Of a DNA stretch of 64,000 nt, positions 1 to 10,018 are shown piece after piece. The notes beneath the pieces are model-generated. The model ran no database searches. It was not told the origin of the DNA and was given only the letters and a program-made list of their open reading frames with translations. Origin of the DNA: Pelobates cultripes (taxonomy: Eukaryota; Chordata; Amphibia; Anura; Pelobatidae); NCBI GenBank assembly GCA_933207985.1, contig OW240921.1, positions 108,055,193-108,119,192 of the forward strand. The letters run 5' to 3'. The translations under genes were made by a program, and so were the position numbers. Positions within the stretch are counted from its first letter, which is position 1. The number at the start of each line of letters is the position of its first letter.

Positions 1-12
1 ACAGTGAACGAT

Positions 13-320
13 CTAGTTCCTATCCCTGTAAGGGGCCATTGTTAGCTGAAGGTATAGAGGTCCCTTAGCAGTATAGGAACTAGGTATTACTATCCCTGTA
101 AGGGACCTGTGTGAGCTGGAGCTATAAAGGTCCTTCTGCTGGATAGGAACTAGATTTCTCACTGTGAACCGTCTAGTTCCTATCCTTTAAGAGGACCCGA
201 ACACTATGAAGCAATAGGTCCTTTAGCAGGATAGGAACTAGCTCTCTCAGTGTGAGCTGTCTAGTTCCTATCCCTATACAGGACCTGACCACTAGGGGCA
301 AAAAGGTACTTTAGAAGGCT
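13..320. repeat. Tandem array of about four hairpin-forming units (period about 80-88 bp)
   Basis: Each unit opens with CTAGTTCCTATCC and closes with its reverse complement GGATAGGAACTAG (clear at 173-241, with degraded versions at 13-83, about 91-153 and 261-320). Inner segments such as AAGAGGACC and GGTCCTTTA also pair, so each unit can fold into one long hairpin. Single-stranded spacers containing ACTGTGAAC separate the units. No ORF is associated. The array begins at the window edge, so its full length is unknown. It could be tandemly amplified MITEs. Confidence 0.75.
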
Positions 321-463
321 ATTTTCTTTCCAATGATTTCCCTACCCATGTAAATCCCCTCGTCACTTCCGGGGAGGGGAATCAGCTGGAGCCTGTGCTG
401 CACATGCGTGCTAGCACCATCTGATGGAGGCTCTGAGCACGCCAATGATGAGACACCAGTTAA

Positions 464-985
464 CACTAACATTAACCCTAAATGTCCCATGTTCCTGAGC
501 TTAGTGAATGCACAAACTATAATGAAAGTGTAAAACTAGCTTTATTTACATTCCAGGACCTTGCTGTGTTACTTATCTTTCAGGACCTTGCTGTGGAGGC
601 GTTCCCAGGACAAATGCTGGTTAGTCTTTTTAAGATTTCCCTACCCCAGCAGGAGTGCTAGCATGCATGTGACCAGGATAGGGGATTTTCATCCATAGAT
701 TTCTCTACCAGTGAAAATCCCCTACCCTCGTTACTTCCGGGGAAGGGATTTAGCTGGAGCCTGTCCTGCACATGCATTCTAGCACTCCAGCTGGGGTGGG
801 AAGTCTGATAGAGGCTCTGAGAATGTCCTGGGAACGCCTTCACAGCAAAGTCCTGGAAGGTAACACAGCGAGGCCCTGGAAGGTAAATAAAGCTAGTTTT
901 ACACTTTCATTATAGCTAGTGCATTCACTAAGCTCAGGACATGGGACATTTCGGGTTAATGTTAGGGTTCAAATTAGGGTTAGAT
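464..985. repeat. Large foldback repeat with arms of about 230-280 bp
   Basis: The segment from about 466 to 695 is the imperfect reverse complement of about 702 to 985. Shared landmarks include CTGAGCTTAGTGAATGCA, AATGAAAGTGTAAAACTAGC and GGCGTTCCCAGGACA on one arm and their complements on the other. A further direct copy of the inner part (CTTCCGGGGA...GCTGGAGCCTGT) lies at about 337-460, and more pieces lie at 1137-1195 and 1350-1395. This is foldback or MITE-like DNA without coding capacity. Confidence 0.75.
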
Positions 986-1202
986 TTAGGGAGTTGGTTT
1001 TTATTTAGTGATTTTTCACAGTAGGGGAAAATCATTAAATTGTGATTTATGTCTCACTTTATTTTAACCCTTACCCCAATGGTTAGGGTTAGAATAAGAT
1101 GTGAAAAAGGTTAAAATAGCGTACCCAAACCTAATTTAAACCCTTAGTTAACCCTAAATGTCCTGTGTGCATGCGCTAAGTGAATGCACTATTACAGGGA
1201 CA

Positions 1203-1327
1203 GGCAGCCTTCAGCACTGCAGATGTTTTGGACTACACCTCCCTTGATGTTTTGACAACATTATGGCTGTAAGAGCATTGTGGGAGATGTAGTCCACAGC
1301 ATCTGGAGTGCCAAAGATTGCCTACCC
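1203..1327. mobile_element. Palindromic MITE, family A (copy 1)
   Basis: The ends pair with each other: GGCAGCCTTCAGCACTGCAG at the left against CTGGAGTGCCAAAGATTGCC at the right, with an inner GGACTACACCTCCC pairing with GGGAGATGTAGTCC. A related copy lies at 55598-55718. There is no coding capacity. The superfamily is not assigned. Confidence 0.7.
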
Positions 1328-1399
1328 CTCCACAATTATGAATGTATGATACTAGCTTTACTTACCCTCCAGGACCTTGCTGTGGAGGAAATCTCAGTA

Positions 1400-1740
1400 C
1401 ATTTACTAGTGTTGTATTGGTGGAGATGGGGTGTAACCTCCACTACTTACAAAATATCTATGTCATTGGAAAGAAAATATGTTATTCGCTCCTTTGATAC
1501 GCCCATTTAGGCGGCAAAATCAATCTGAGTTTGACCAGATAAGACTTGTCTTCTGTACACCTCGTTTCACCCACGGTTCCGCGGAACACTAATTGTGGTT
1601 GCGCTGAAAATTTTTAAAAAAGAATGGCTGCTGGCGGCGAGGCAGCAGTGAGCTCTGATCTCCCTGCTCAGCTCCCTCGCGCGCACAGCAGTAATGCCGG
1701 AGCCGGAATATGGGCTGGGTGGAGTAAAATGTAAAAAAAA
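1400..1740. other. Non-coding stretch with a GC-rich repeat tail
   Basis: No gene is seen. The part from about 1600 to 1725 (GGCGGCGAGGCAGCAGTGAG, then CTCCCTCGCGCGCACAGCAG) resembles the repeat at 14987-15260, so it is probably a fragment of the same interspersed family. Confidence 0.4.
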
Positions 1741-1745
1741 AAAAA

Positions 1746-3000
1746 TTGTATGTGTGTCTGTTAGGGAGTTTGTATGTGTCTGTGTGTTCGTCAGTGAGAG
1801 TGAATGTGTGCTTGTCAGTGAGTGTATGTGTTTGGCAGTGGGAATGAATCTGTTCTTGTCAATGAGAGTGAATATGTGTTTGTATTTGTGTCTGTAAAAG
1901 AGTGTGTGTTTGTCAGTGAGAGTGTATGTGTGCATGTCAAAGAGTGTGTGTGTTTGTCAAAGAGTGTGTTTTCAGTGTGTGTATCTGTGTCAAGGTTTGT
2001 GTATGTGTCACTGTGTGCATCTAAGTGTGTGTGTATGTGCCAGTATGTATCAGTGTGTTTGTATGTGCCTGTGTGTGTGTATCTGAGTGTGTCAGTGTGT
2101 ATCTGTGGGTGCAAGTGTGTGTATGTCACTGTGTGTATCTGAGTGTGTGTATTTGTGAGTCAAGGTGTGTGTATCTGTGTGTCAGTGTGTATCTGTGTGC
2201 CAGTGTGTGCGTGTGTGTATATCTGTGTGTCAGACACATACACACACTGATACAGAGATACACACACTGACGCATACAAACACAGATATTCACACCTTGA
2301 CACACACCAGTACATGCAAACACAGATACACACACCTTGACACACAGATACATACATACACAGATACACACAGAGTGTTAAGGTGTGTATATGTGTACCA
2401 CATCTGCCAGTGTGTGTATCTGTGTGTCAGAGTCATACACATTGGCACATACAAACACAGATACACACACCTTGATACACAGACACATACAAACACAGAT
2501 ACAGAGACTTTGAAACAGACACACTCACCTTGACACACAGATACATACATACATACATACATACACACACACAGATACACACTGTGTGTCAAGGTGTGTG
2601 TATCTGTGTCAGTGTGTGTATCTGTGTGCCACTATCTGCCAGTGTGTATCTGTGTGTCAGATTTATACACACTGGCACATACAAACACAAATACACAAAC
2701 CTTGACACAGATACACACAACTTGACACACAGATACATACATACACAAACACAGATACACACACCTTGACACACAGATACATACATACACACACAGATAC
2801 ACACACCTTGACACACAGTGTGTATCTGCCAGTGTGTATCTGTGTGTCAGATTCATACACCCTGGCACCTACAAACTCACACACACGCACACCTTGACAC
2901 ACAGATACACACACAATGTGTGTGTATTTGTGTGTCAGATATACAACTGGCACATACAAGCAGAGATATACACACCATGACACACACCGGCACATTTAAA
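1746..3000. repeat. TG/CA minisatellite with repeated strand switches
   Basis: The repeat is built from GTGTGTATCTGTGTGTCA-like words. It is TG-rich to about 2233 and then alternates between CA-rich and TG-rich blocks: CA at about 2234-2370, TG to about 2430, CA to 2580, TG to 2660, CA to 2815, TG to 2850, CA to 2915, TG to 2942, then CA. The switch point is nearly always GTGTGTCAG followed by a CATACAC-like word, recurring at about 2228, 2422, 2652, 2842 and 2931. Long ORFs on both strands here are low-complexity artefacts. An A-tract follows at 3000-3012. Confidence 0.9.
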
Positions 3001-3057
3001 AAAAAAAAAAAAGGCGCGTTTGAAATTATTATTTTATTTTAATTTTTTAAAAAGACT

Positions 3058-3755
3058 ATGGCCTCTCCATACTATTCACATTACTATCTACAGAGTGGTG
3101 AAGAAAATAAATGGTTGAAGGAGACCTTGCCCAACTTTCATCAACTTTCAATGTTCATCTATACAGTGAAAATCGACCAACCGATGGAAGAATCTATGTC
3201 ATGTATCACGGTACAATACACAAGATCCAGCGCACTCACCTATCCACTAAACAACAACTTTAATGTTGACAGATTTTATTAGTTTTTTTTTAAAAAACAC
3301 CTAATCTAGGCAAAAATAATGGGGGTTTAGTTACATTATATGATCATACATTGCATAAGCCTGCCAGAGAGCCCTGGATAGAATTTTTTTCCCCCAAGTA
3401 AGTGGGTTAATCTTATAAGAGCAGACATTAGGCTGTTAGTGTAGGACCTGCCAAAGATGGGGTACATTGACGTTGTGGCAGGCTTATATAATTATTTGTA
3501 TAATTTGGCCCTCAGCAGCACCCCATTTATGCATGTTCAGGTGAGTGCAGCCTCCCCCCCTGTGTCATGTATCACGGTACAACCACAGCAGCAGCATTAC
3601 AAATCATCCTGACAGGTTTCCGTCAGTCAGAAGATGGCATGTTAGCAAAAGGAGTCTACTTGAGCAGAGATCCAAGGAAGGCTGCTCGCTATCCCATAGG
3701 CGATAAAAGTGATCAGGTTATATTGAAAGATAAATTCACAGATAGTAAAAAGTAG
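3058..3755 (+). pseudogene. Gig2-like pseudogene (5' half, insertion-split)
   Basis: This is a broken copy of the gene at 17787-18380 and covers only codons 1-99 of 197. The two copies share sequence from the T/A-rich tract ahead of the ATG. A net 8-base change near 3142-3152 (a duplicated TCAACTTTCA against AG in the intact gene) shifts the frame. A 346-bp insertion at 3217-3562 then interrupts the sequence, flanked by a 20-base direct repeat (3197-3216 and 3563-3582). Homology resumes at 3563 and stops abruptly at about 3731 after the codons for DQVILK, with unrelated A-rich sequence and a stop following. By eye about a dozen substitutions separate the copies over about 330 aligned bases. 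The HGTT and VYLSRD motifs survive, but E144 and the C-terminal half are absent. Confidence 0.9.
3217..3562. mobile_element. 346-bp insertion in the gig2 pseudogene with a 20-bp target duplication
   Basis: The insertion is bounded by exact copies of the 20-base word TGTCATGTATCACGGTACAA, which occurs once in the intact paralogue, so its limits are certain. It has no coding capacity. Its ends carry a short inverted match (CACTCACCT near the left end, AGGTGAGTG near the right end). A duplication of about 20 bp fits LINE-type retroposition better than a cut-and-paste element. The family is not recognised. Confidence 0.75.
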
Positions 3756-3821
3756 TTTTAAAAATATTAGTGGGAATAATGATAAAAATTCAATGATGAA
3801 ATAAGTTTTTTTTTTTTTTTT

Positions 3822-4010
3822 TCAAATGCGGATATTGTTTAGCTTGTCAGAGACAAGAGAGTGTGTCCCCCGGCAAGATATATAAAATTAGACATTTGAT
3901 TACCTGCCACACTGCTAATGTTATCTATGTTTCAACTTGTCCAACTAAGTTTCAATATGTAGGCAAAACAACTAGAGAGATACAAACACACTGTCAGTAT
4001 CCTATCCTGA
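3822..4010 (+). mobile_element. Penelope-like element fragment (GIY-YIG endonuclease)
   Basis: The translation shows a Cys cluster FKCGYCLACQ, then VIYVSTCP and YVGKTTREIQT. This is the zinc-cluster and GIY-YIG layout of the C-terminal endonuclease of Penelope-like retroelements. Homology stops after REIQTH, so the fragment is truncated. It directly follows the broken end of the gig2 pseudogene. A second Penelope-like fragment lies at 8526-9120 on the other strand. Confidence 0.75.
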
Positions 4011-6170
4011 CAACTCAAATTATGTTAATTTCTTCTGTTTTATTTTACTACAATTCCAAGTTTCCACCACTAGTGGCCTCCGTAGCCACTAGACAAACCT
4101 CAGTCTCTCACACCTGTCTAAACTGATCTTCTGAATGTGCTATAAAAGGCCACACTCAACTAAAGGAGTTGCTTTTACACTGAGAGAAGTTGTTGTTCTG
4201 AACCTGACGGCTCTTACTGAAGAATATCTGCTCTACTCTTATTACTTTAAACCATCCTGATTTATTCCACCCAACCTGCTTCATTTCATTCTGGACATTG
4301 ATACCTTTATTGCTGTGTTACTACCTACAGTTCTCCTACTAAAAACAACACAAAGTACCTGGATATTATAGACTTTCCTATTGTTTGCAAGTATCCAAAA
4401 TGACCCTAATTATAACTATCTGAAACTGCAGTTCTGATATCAAACCAAGAGGCTGGTCACATAAATTGCTAACTTAACCTGTTTTACTTTGTCCTTTATA
4501 TTTCTGTTTAGTTCTATCTAAGTGTATTCTGATTACCTGACACTTATTATTTAGTTTATAGAGTTACCTTATCTAATCCTCACCTATGATTTCACTTTTA
4601 GGTATCCCTGTTACCTTAAACCTGCTTAGGGTATATTGCCTAAACATTCACTTCTGTTCCTTCTGTTGACTCTAACCTATAATTCCTCTTATATGTTAAT
4701 CTTCTTCCTCCACCCTATAATTTCTCTTATAGGTTTTCCTGTTACTTTAAAAAAAGAAGATTCTTTTCCTCTTTTTTTCAATTTGCAAAAAGTGCAGAGC
4801 ACCTGCCTTACATTGTATTCTCATTGAGCTGCATTGGGAAGTATGTGATTGGACAGCCACAGAAAGTCTGGGCGGGGTTAGAAGGGGAGGGCTTGCAAAG
4901 ACTGTTGACAAGGGATCTGCAGGTTTTGCAAGCGGTTTTTAGATATATCCTCAAATAAAAAATGCATAATTATATACAAGCATGTTTTCAATGGGGGTAT
5001 ATCTACTAAACAGTGATTTATTATCTATTTGGGCAGTAGAGAGTGTCTGCCCATCCAAAAGCAAGTTCTTAAAGGCTCCTGTCTCCAATTCTTTACACTC
5101 AGCCAATTTCAAAACTGGCTACTAACACGCAATGCATGGTATCACAGAAGCATTACCAGAGCAGGATACACCACAAGGCGGTCACCTACGGCTCATGGGT
5201 TTGACAGGTACCTGGAACCATGAATTTGCTTGGCCCTATTTACCATCCATATGTTAAAAAGAAAGGGGGTCCCTAACTGGAAACCTACCTAGGACCCTAT
5301 GGGATCATTGGAGCGTAATCACCCTCTTATCATTGCTCAAGAATATCGGAAGGTATATTATACCGAATCATTGTCTACGGAGAACTAGAGATAAAGAAAT
5401 AGTTCCGAATACCATTCATTTTATTGTTTTTACGACCCAGAATAATAGATATTAATAAAATGAAATAAATTTATCCCAATGACCTCTGACAAAAGTGGAT
5501 TTATCTTGGTTAATTTATCTAACATTTTTTGCACAGTGCCCTTATCATAGGGCTTTCCATAGATAGGTATTAATAAAATTATTAATAGGAAAAATATTAC
5601 ACAAAAATTATACATAAAACAATGGGATATTATAAAAATTTTAAAGGCACAATGATACATCTTGTTTTTTTGAACAGTATAATAATAAGACCAGTTTTAT
5701 TGCTATATCAGATTGTTACAATACAACATCCACTTCAGGTGAATCTTCTGAAAAACTCTTTATTTATACATTTGCTGATATTAGATTGACTGCATCTAAT
5801 AAAAATACAAACATTAGTGGATAATTATCGACAGAATTATCATTATAACTAAATAAAAAAATAAAATCCTAAACTTAATCCTAGTCTATAAGGCCTGCAC
5901 TTTTAGATCAGCTTCTAAAATTTGATTGTGCATCTATCCAATTCAATAGTTCAAAAAGAAATCACTACAAGACCTCAATTTAATATTGTTGGATAAGCTT
6001 TCCAAATTATTTAATATTTTTGGATAAACTTTTTTACATTAATTTTTCAAAGTATTAAAATATCAAAAAAGATATCATATATGAAAAAATATATATCAGT
6101 ATATCAAAATCTATTAAAATATCATTTTTTTTCATAATGTTAAATAATTTTAAAAGTTTAAAAGAGCACT
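4011..6170. other. AT-rich non-coding stretch
   Basis: No gene is supported. A TATAAAAGG word near 4142 and T/C-rich blocks to about 4750 might be retroelement untranslated sequence, but no family can be named. From about 5400 to 6170 the DNA is very AT-rich with only spurious short ORFs. Confidence 0.4.
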
Positions 6171-6239
6171 AGGCACCAGTGGTGTATTCTGACTCGGGCA
6201 CCCCCCCGCCTCCTTTCCAAATTTCTCTTCCTGACAGAA

Positions 6240-6560
6240 ATACGCCCTCACTGATGCACTCACTTACAGATACACAGTCATTGTCACACACATTATTTAA
6301 CCAACACACACTTTCACTGAAACATACACATTCACAGTCATACACAGTTACTCATTCACAGTTACACTCACTCACAGTTACACACACACACACTCACATT
6401 CACCGACAGAAACATATATACACAAACTGACAGACACGCATTCACCGACAGACACATACACTCTCACTGACAAACACACATACACTCTCAGTGACAGACC
6501 CACACTCACTAACACATACCTACACTAACAGACACACTAATACTCTTTAAAAGACACACA
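6240..6560. repeat. CA-rich degenerate minisatellite
   Basis: Imperfect repeats of CACACACTCACTGACAGACA-like words. ORFs here are low-complexity. Related in composition to the repeats at 1746-3000 and 7305-7610. Confidence 0.75.
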
Positions 6561-6797
6561 CTGACACCGCTGTTAGGCACTAGTCCGATATTAGATATTG
6601 TCAGGATATATAATCTCACTCACACCTTTCTGAAGTTTATTTTATGATATTTTACAATCTCTTTTTATTATTTTGGTTGTTAAATCACATTTATTTTATT
6701 TTGTTTCAATCAAAAATAATAAACTATTATAATTTTAATTATTTGTCCACATCCCAACTTGACTCTATCTAACTCATTGAGTCCTTTTCTTTGGCAA

Positions 6798-7205
6798 TTA
6801 AAGTAACACTCCAGGGACCATTACAACTTCATGTTATGGTCATCATACCTTTAGGTGTTAAACCAATCATAATTGGTGCCTCCACATTCATGAAGAGGGC
6901 TTAAGAACAAATATGTATGTTTCCCTTGCCGTTTTGTGAAAGGGAGCTACTAATTAGCTTAGAGTGTCAGCTTATTCTCTCAGTCAATCAGGGGCGCCCT
7001 TGTCCGCAGCAGTCCAAAGCTTCCTTTTTGAAGAATTTGTGAGAAGCAGAAAGACAGGGCAGATCTATACGGTGCTGGAGAGGAGAATTTGAGATTAAAC
7101 CATTCATGAACAGCTTAACACCTAATAGTAAGTGACAGAGACCTCATGGCATCATAGCAATGTAATTCCAATGAAGTTGTTGTGGCACCAGGAGTGTTCC
7201 TTTAA
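6798..7205. mobile_element. TTAA-flanked MITE
   Basis: The left end reads TTAAAGTAACACTCCAGGGA and the right end GGAGTGTTCCTTTAA, giving inverted termini flanked by TTAA (6798-6801 and 7202-7205). The interior has no ORF. TTAA target duplication is the signature of the piggyBac superfamily, so this is inferred to be a piggyBac-like non-autonomous element. Confidence 0.7.
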
Positions 7206-7304
7206 TCTTTAATTAATTAAGTAATTTGTTTTTAACCCTATGAAGAACAACTACTACAGCCCTGTACCCTTACTCAGTCCCTGTCTACTGGGTTTAAAAG
7301 TGTA

Positions 7305-7610
7305 AACTTTGTGTGTGTGTGTGTGTATATGAGTATGTCTGTGTGTGTATATGTGTGTCAGTATGTCTGTTTGTGTCAGTATGTCTCTGTGTGTGTGTCA
7401 GTATGTCTGTGTGTGCATGTGTGTCAGTATGTCATTATGTCTGTCTATGTGTGTGCAAGTATGTCTGTCTGTGTTTGTCAGTATGTCTGTCTATGTGTGT
7501 GTAAGTATGTCTCTGTGTGTGCCAGTTTGTCTGTGTGTGTCTGTCTGTGTGTGTGAGTCAGTAACAGTGCGTATGTGCCTGTCAGTGAGTGTGTCTGTTT
7601 AGGTGACTGT
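7305..7610. repeat. TG-rich minisatellite
   Basis: Repeats of about 16 bp, GTGTGTCAGTATGTCT-like. The three overlapping ORFs reading Cys/Val/Ser/Met repeats are artefacts. Confidence 0.85.
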
Positions 7611-7888
7611 CTCCCTTTCAATCACATGGGAAAGGTGTTTTTACTCTCCTCTTTGTAAAACAACATCAAGGTAAAGCAAGGAACTGATTTGGAAAATAAA
7701 GATCTTAAAATATCAATAATAAAATGTTATACAATTGTACATCAAAGGGCTGCGTCACATTCAAATAGAGCGACATGAGAATCTATATAAACAATTAATA
7801 CAAATATGTGAGTGCTCTAAACATAATAATAATTGTCACCTTTCTCTAACTGAACTCCAGCAGCAGATAAACAATGTATCTATATATA

Positions 7889-8170
7889 TCATATACCTAC
7901 TGGGTATATACACCCTAGTTACAAATTATCAATTTTAAAAAGTGATGACATCATACTTTCAAAGGGGCATTTGTACTAAACAACTCTCAAGTTTTTTATA
8001 ATTACAAATAAGTTTAGTATGAAAATTAATACTTTTTAGAAAAGGAAATTCCACTTAATCGCATAACCAACTCCTATATGGTACTTCAATTGCTATGAAT
8101 CAAATGAGTAAGTAAATAATACACTGAGATTCATAGATCTCAATAATTAATTAAGCTTCTTATGTTTGGT
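7889..8170. repeat. Left inverted flank of the Penelope-like element
   Basis: This is the reverse complement of 9185-9323 joined to 9866-10015. Landmarks include ATACCTACTGGGTATATA, GATGACATCATACTTTC, TTCCACTTAATCGCATAACC and AATTAATTAAGCTTCTTATG. It retains an uninterrupted TTAA (8026-8029) where the other arm carries a 542-bp insertion. Paired pseudo-LTRs in inverted orientation are known for Penelope-like elements. Confidence 0.75.
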
Positions 8171-8525
8171 AATAATAAAATTCTTAGGAAGTCCCACAGG
8201 ACTAGTTTTAGATGGTAAAAAATAATTAAGATAAGGAACCATCAAAAAGTGTATATAATAATAGTGAACACTGGAATTCATACAAGCAATAATAAAAATA
8301 AAAATATAAATTATTACAAATCTTTATAAATACAAATAAGTATGATATTAAACAACAATTAATTAATACTAAATGAGCTAGAGACAGAAAGTAGTTATAA
8401 TAACTCCTACTAGCAATAGGGCTTTTAAGAGACTGTTATCAAGGTATTTATATAAAGTGGATATTATAAATATAAACAAAAATCTGGTATTACGCCATTG
8501 GTAAAGCTTAGAAATTTGGAGCGGA

Positions 8526-9120
8526 TTATATAATTTGTTTCAATTCCTCATTAAGACCATATGGATTTAGCGTGTTTAAATTGAAGATCCATTTTGTTTC
8601 TGTAGTGATAAGGGCTTGTTTCCTGTTTAGAACATTATTCTTTTCTGGAATTTGTTCTATTCCTATCACTGAAATCTGTATTGGGTCACTATCATGCATA
8701 GATTGGAAATGCCTCGCTTGCCCATCTGTGTTCCCTGAATCTGGTTTTGAGTGTTCTAGTGGTCTGTCCCACATATCATAGTCCACATGTGCAAGTAAGA
8801 AGATAGACAACAAATGTAGAGTTATATGAAATCCTTGAATTAATAGTGAACGTCTGGTCATCAGATGAAGGACCAAAACTAGATACCCCATGACCCATAT
8901 ATTGGCAGGTAAGGCATCTTGCCGAACCACATTTAAAGTTGCCTAATTTTAGATGCATTGATTGGTTCATAGGCCCTATCGAGTTTAGTTTGGAAGGTGC
9001 CAATAGGTTCTTAAAGTTCAAATTTCTCCTAAATGTGACTCTCGGGGCTTTAGAAATACTAAAGTTAAGCCAAGGGACCAGCTGTAGAATAGACCAATGG
9101 GCTTTTGGGAGTCTACTCAT
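8526..9120 (-). mobile_element. Penelope-like retroelement, C-terminal region (frameshifted)
   Basis: Two overlapping minus-strand frames give the end of a Penelope-like ORF. Upstream part (8776-9120): a basic region, FKCGSARCLTCQYM zinc cluster and FVVYLLTCTCGL, the start of the GIY-YIG domain. Downstream part (8526-8780 in the second frame): HVDYDMWDRPLEHS, then ETKWIFNLNTLNPYGLNEEL, the typical C-terminal end of the family. A frameshift falls between them near 8780. Reverse transcriptase is not present. The segment sits between two long inverted flanks (7889-8170 and 9185-10015). Confidence 0.8.
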
Positions 9121-9184
9121 GTTTTAAATAATCCAACGTGGAAGGACCACATAGTCTTTTATAGGCGATTTATTGATGACAAAA

Positions 9185-10018
9185 CATAAGAAGCTTAATT
9201 AATTATTGAGATCTATGAATCTCAGTTAATTATTTACATACTTATTTGATTCAAGGCAATTGAAGTACCATTTAGGAGTTGGTTATGAGATTAAGTGGAA
9301 TTTCCTTTTCTAAAAAGTATTAAAGCAACACAATAGTCACCTAAATTACTTTAGCTAAATAAAGCAGTTTTAGTGTATAGATCATTCCCCTGCAATTTCA
9401 CTGCTTAATTCACTGTCATTTAGGAGTTAAATCACTTTGTCTATGTTTATGCAGCCCTATCCACACATCCCCTGGCTATGATTGACAGAGCCTGCATGAA
9501 AAAAAAAACTGGTTTCACTTTCAAACAGATGTAATTTAAATAATTGTATCTCAATCTCTAAATTGAACTTTAATCACATACAGGAGGCTCTTGCAGGGTC
9601 TAGCAAGCTATTAACATAGCAGGGGATAAGAAAATCTTAATTAAACAGAACTTGCAATAAACAAAGCCTAAATAGGCCTCTCTTTGCAGGAAGTGTTTAT
9701 GGAAGGCTGTGCAAGTCACATGCAGGGAGGTGTGACTAGGGTTCATAAACAAAGGGATTTAACTCCTAAATGGCAGAGGATTGAGCAGTGAGGCTGCAGG
9801 GGCATGTTATATACACCAAATCTGCTTCATTAAGCTAAAGTTGTTCAGGGGACTATAGTGTCCCTTTAATTTTCATATTAAACTTATTTGTAATTATAAA
9901 AAAACCTTTCCTTATTAAGGGAGCATTTTTTAGTACAAATGCCCCTTCGAAAGTATGATGTCATTACTTTTTTTAATTGATAATTTGTAACTAGGGTATA
10001 TATACCCAGTAGGTATAT
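9185..10018. repeat. Right inverted flank of the Penelope-like element, split by a MITE
   Basis: The two halves 9185-9323 and 9866-10018 together are the reverse complement of 7889-8170. They are separated by the 542-bp MITE inserted at TTAA. Confidence 0.75.
9320..9869. mobile_element. TTAA MITE with a documented empty site
   Basis: Flanked by TTAA at 9320-9323 and 9866-9869. The right terminus is AGGGACACTATAG in reverse complement and the left is the degenerate AGCAACACAATAGTCACC. Inner segments pair over long distances (ATTTAGGAGTTAAATC against GATTTAACTCCTAAAT). The inverted flank at 8026-8029 shows the same locus with a single TTAA and no insertion, which fixes the ends exactly. Inferred piggyBac-like and non-autonomous. 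Confidence 0.85.

Noticed and set aside
955..1000. Telomere-like TTAGGG words
   Set aside because: Irregular spacing and interruptions. They lie at the end of the foldback repeat, where the other arm carries the complement, so they belong to that element rather than an interstitial telomere.
1746..3000. Many overlapping ORFs rich in Cys/Val/Ser or Thr/His
   Set aside because: They are translations of TG/CA repeats in every frame, with no complexity or domain.
4138..4200. TATAAAAGG as a promoter
   Set aside because: No coding sequence or recognised LTR follows, and a single TATA word in AT-rich DNA is weak evidence.
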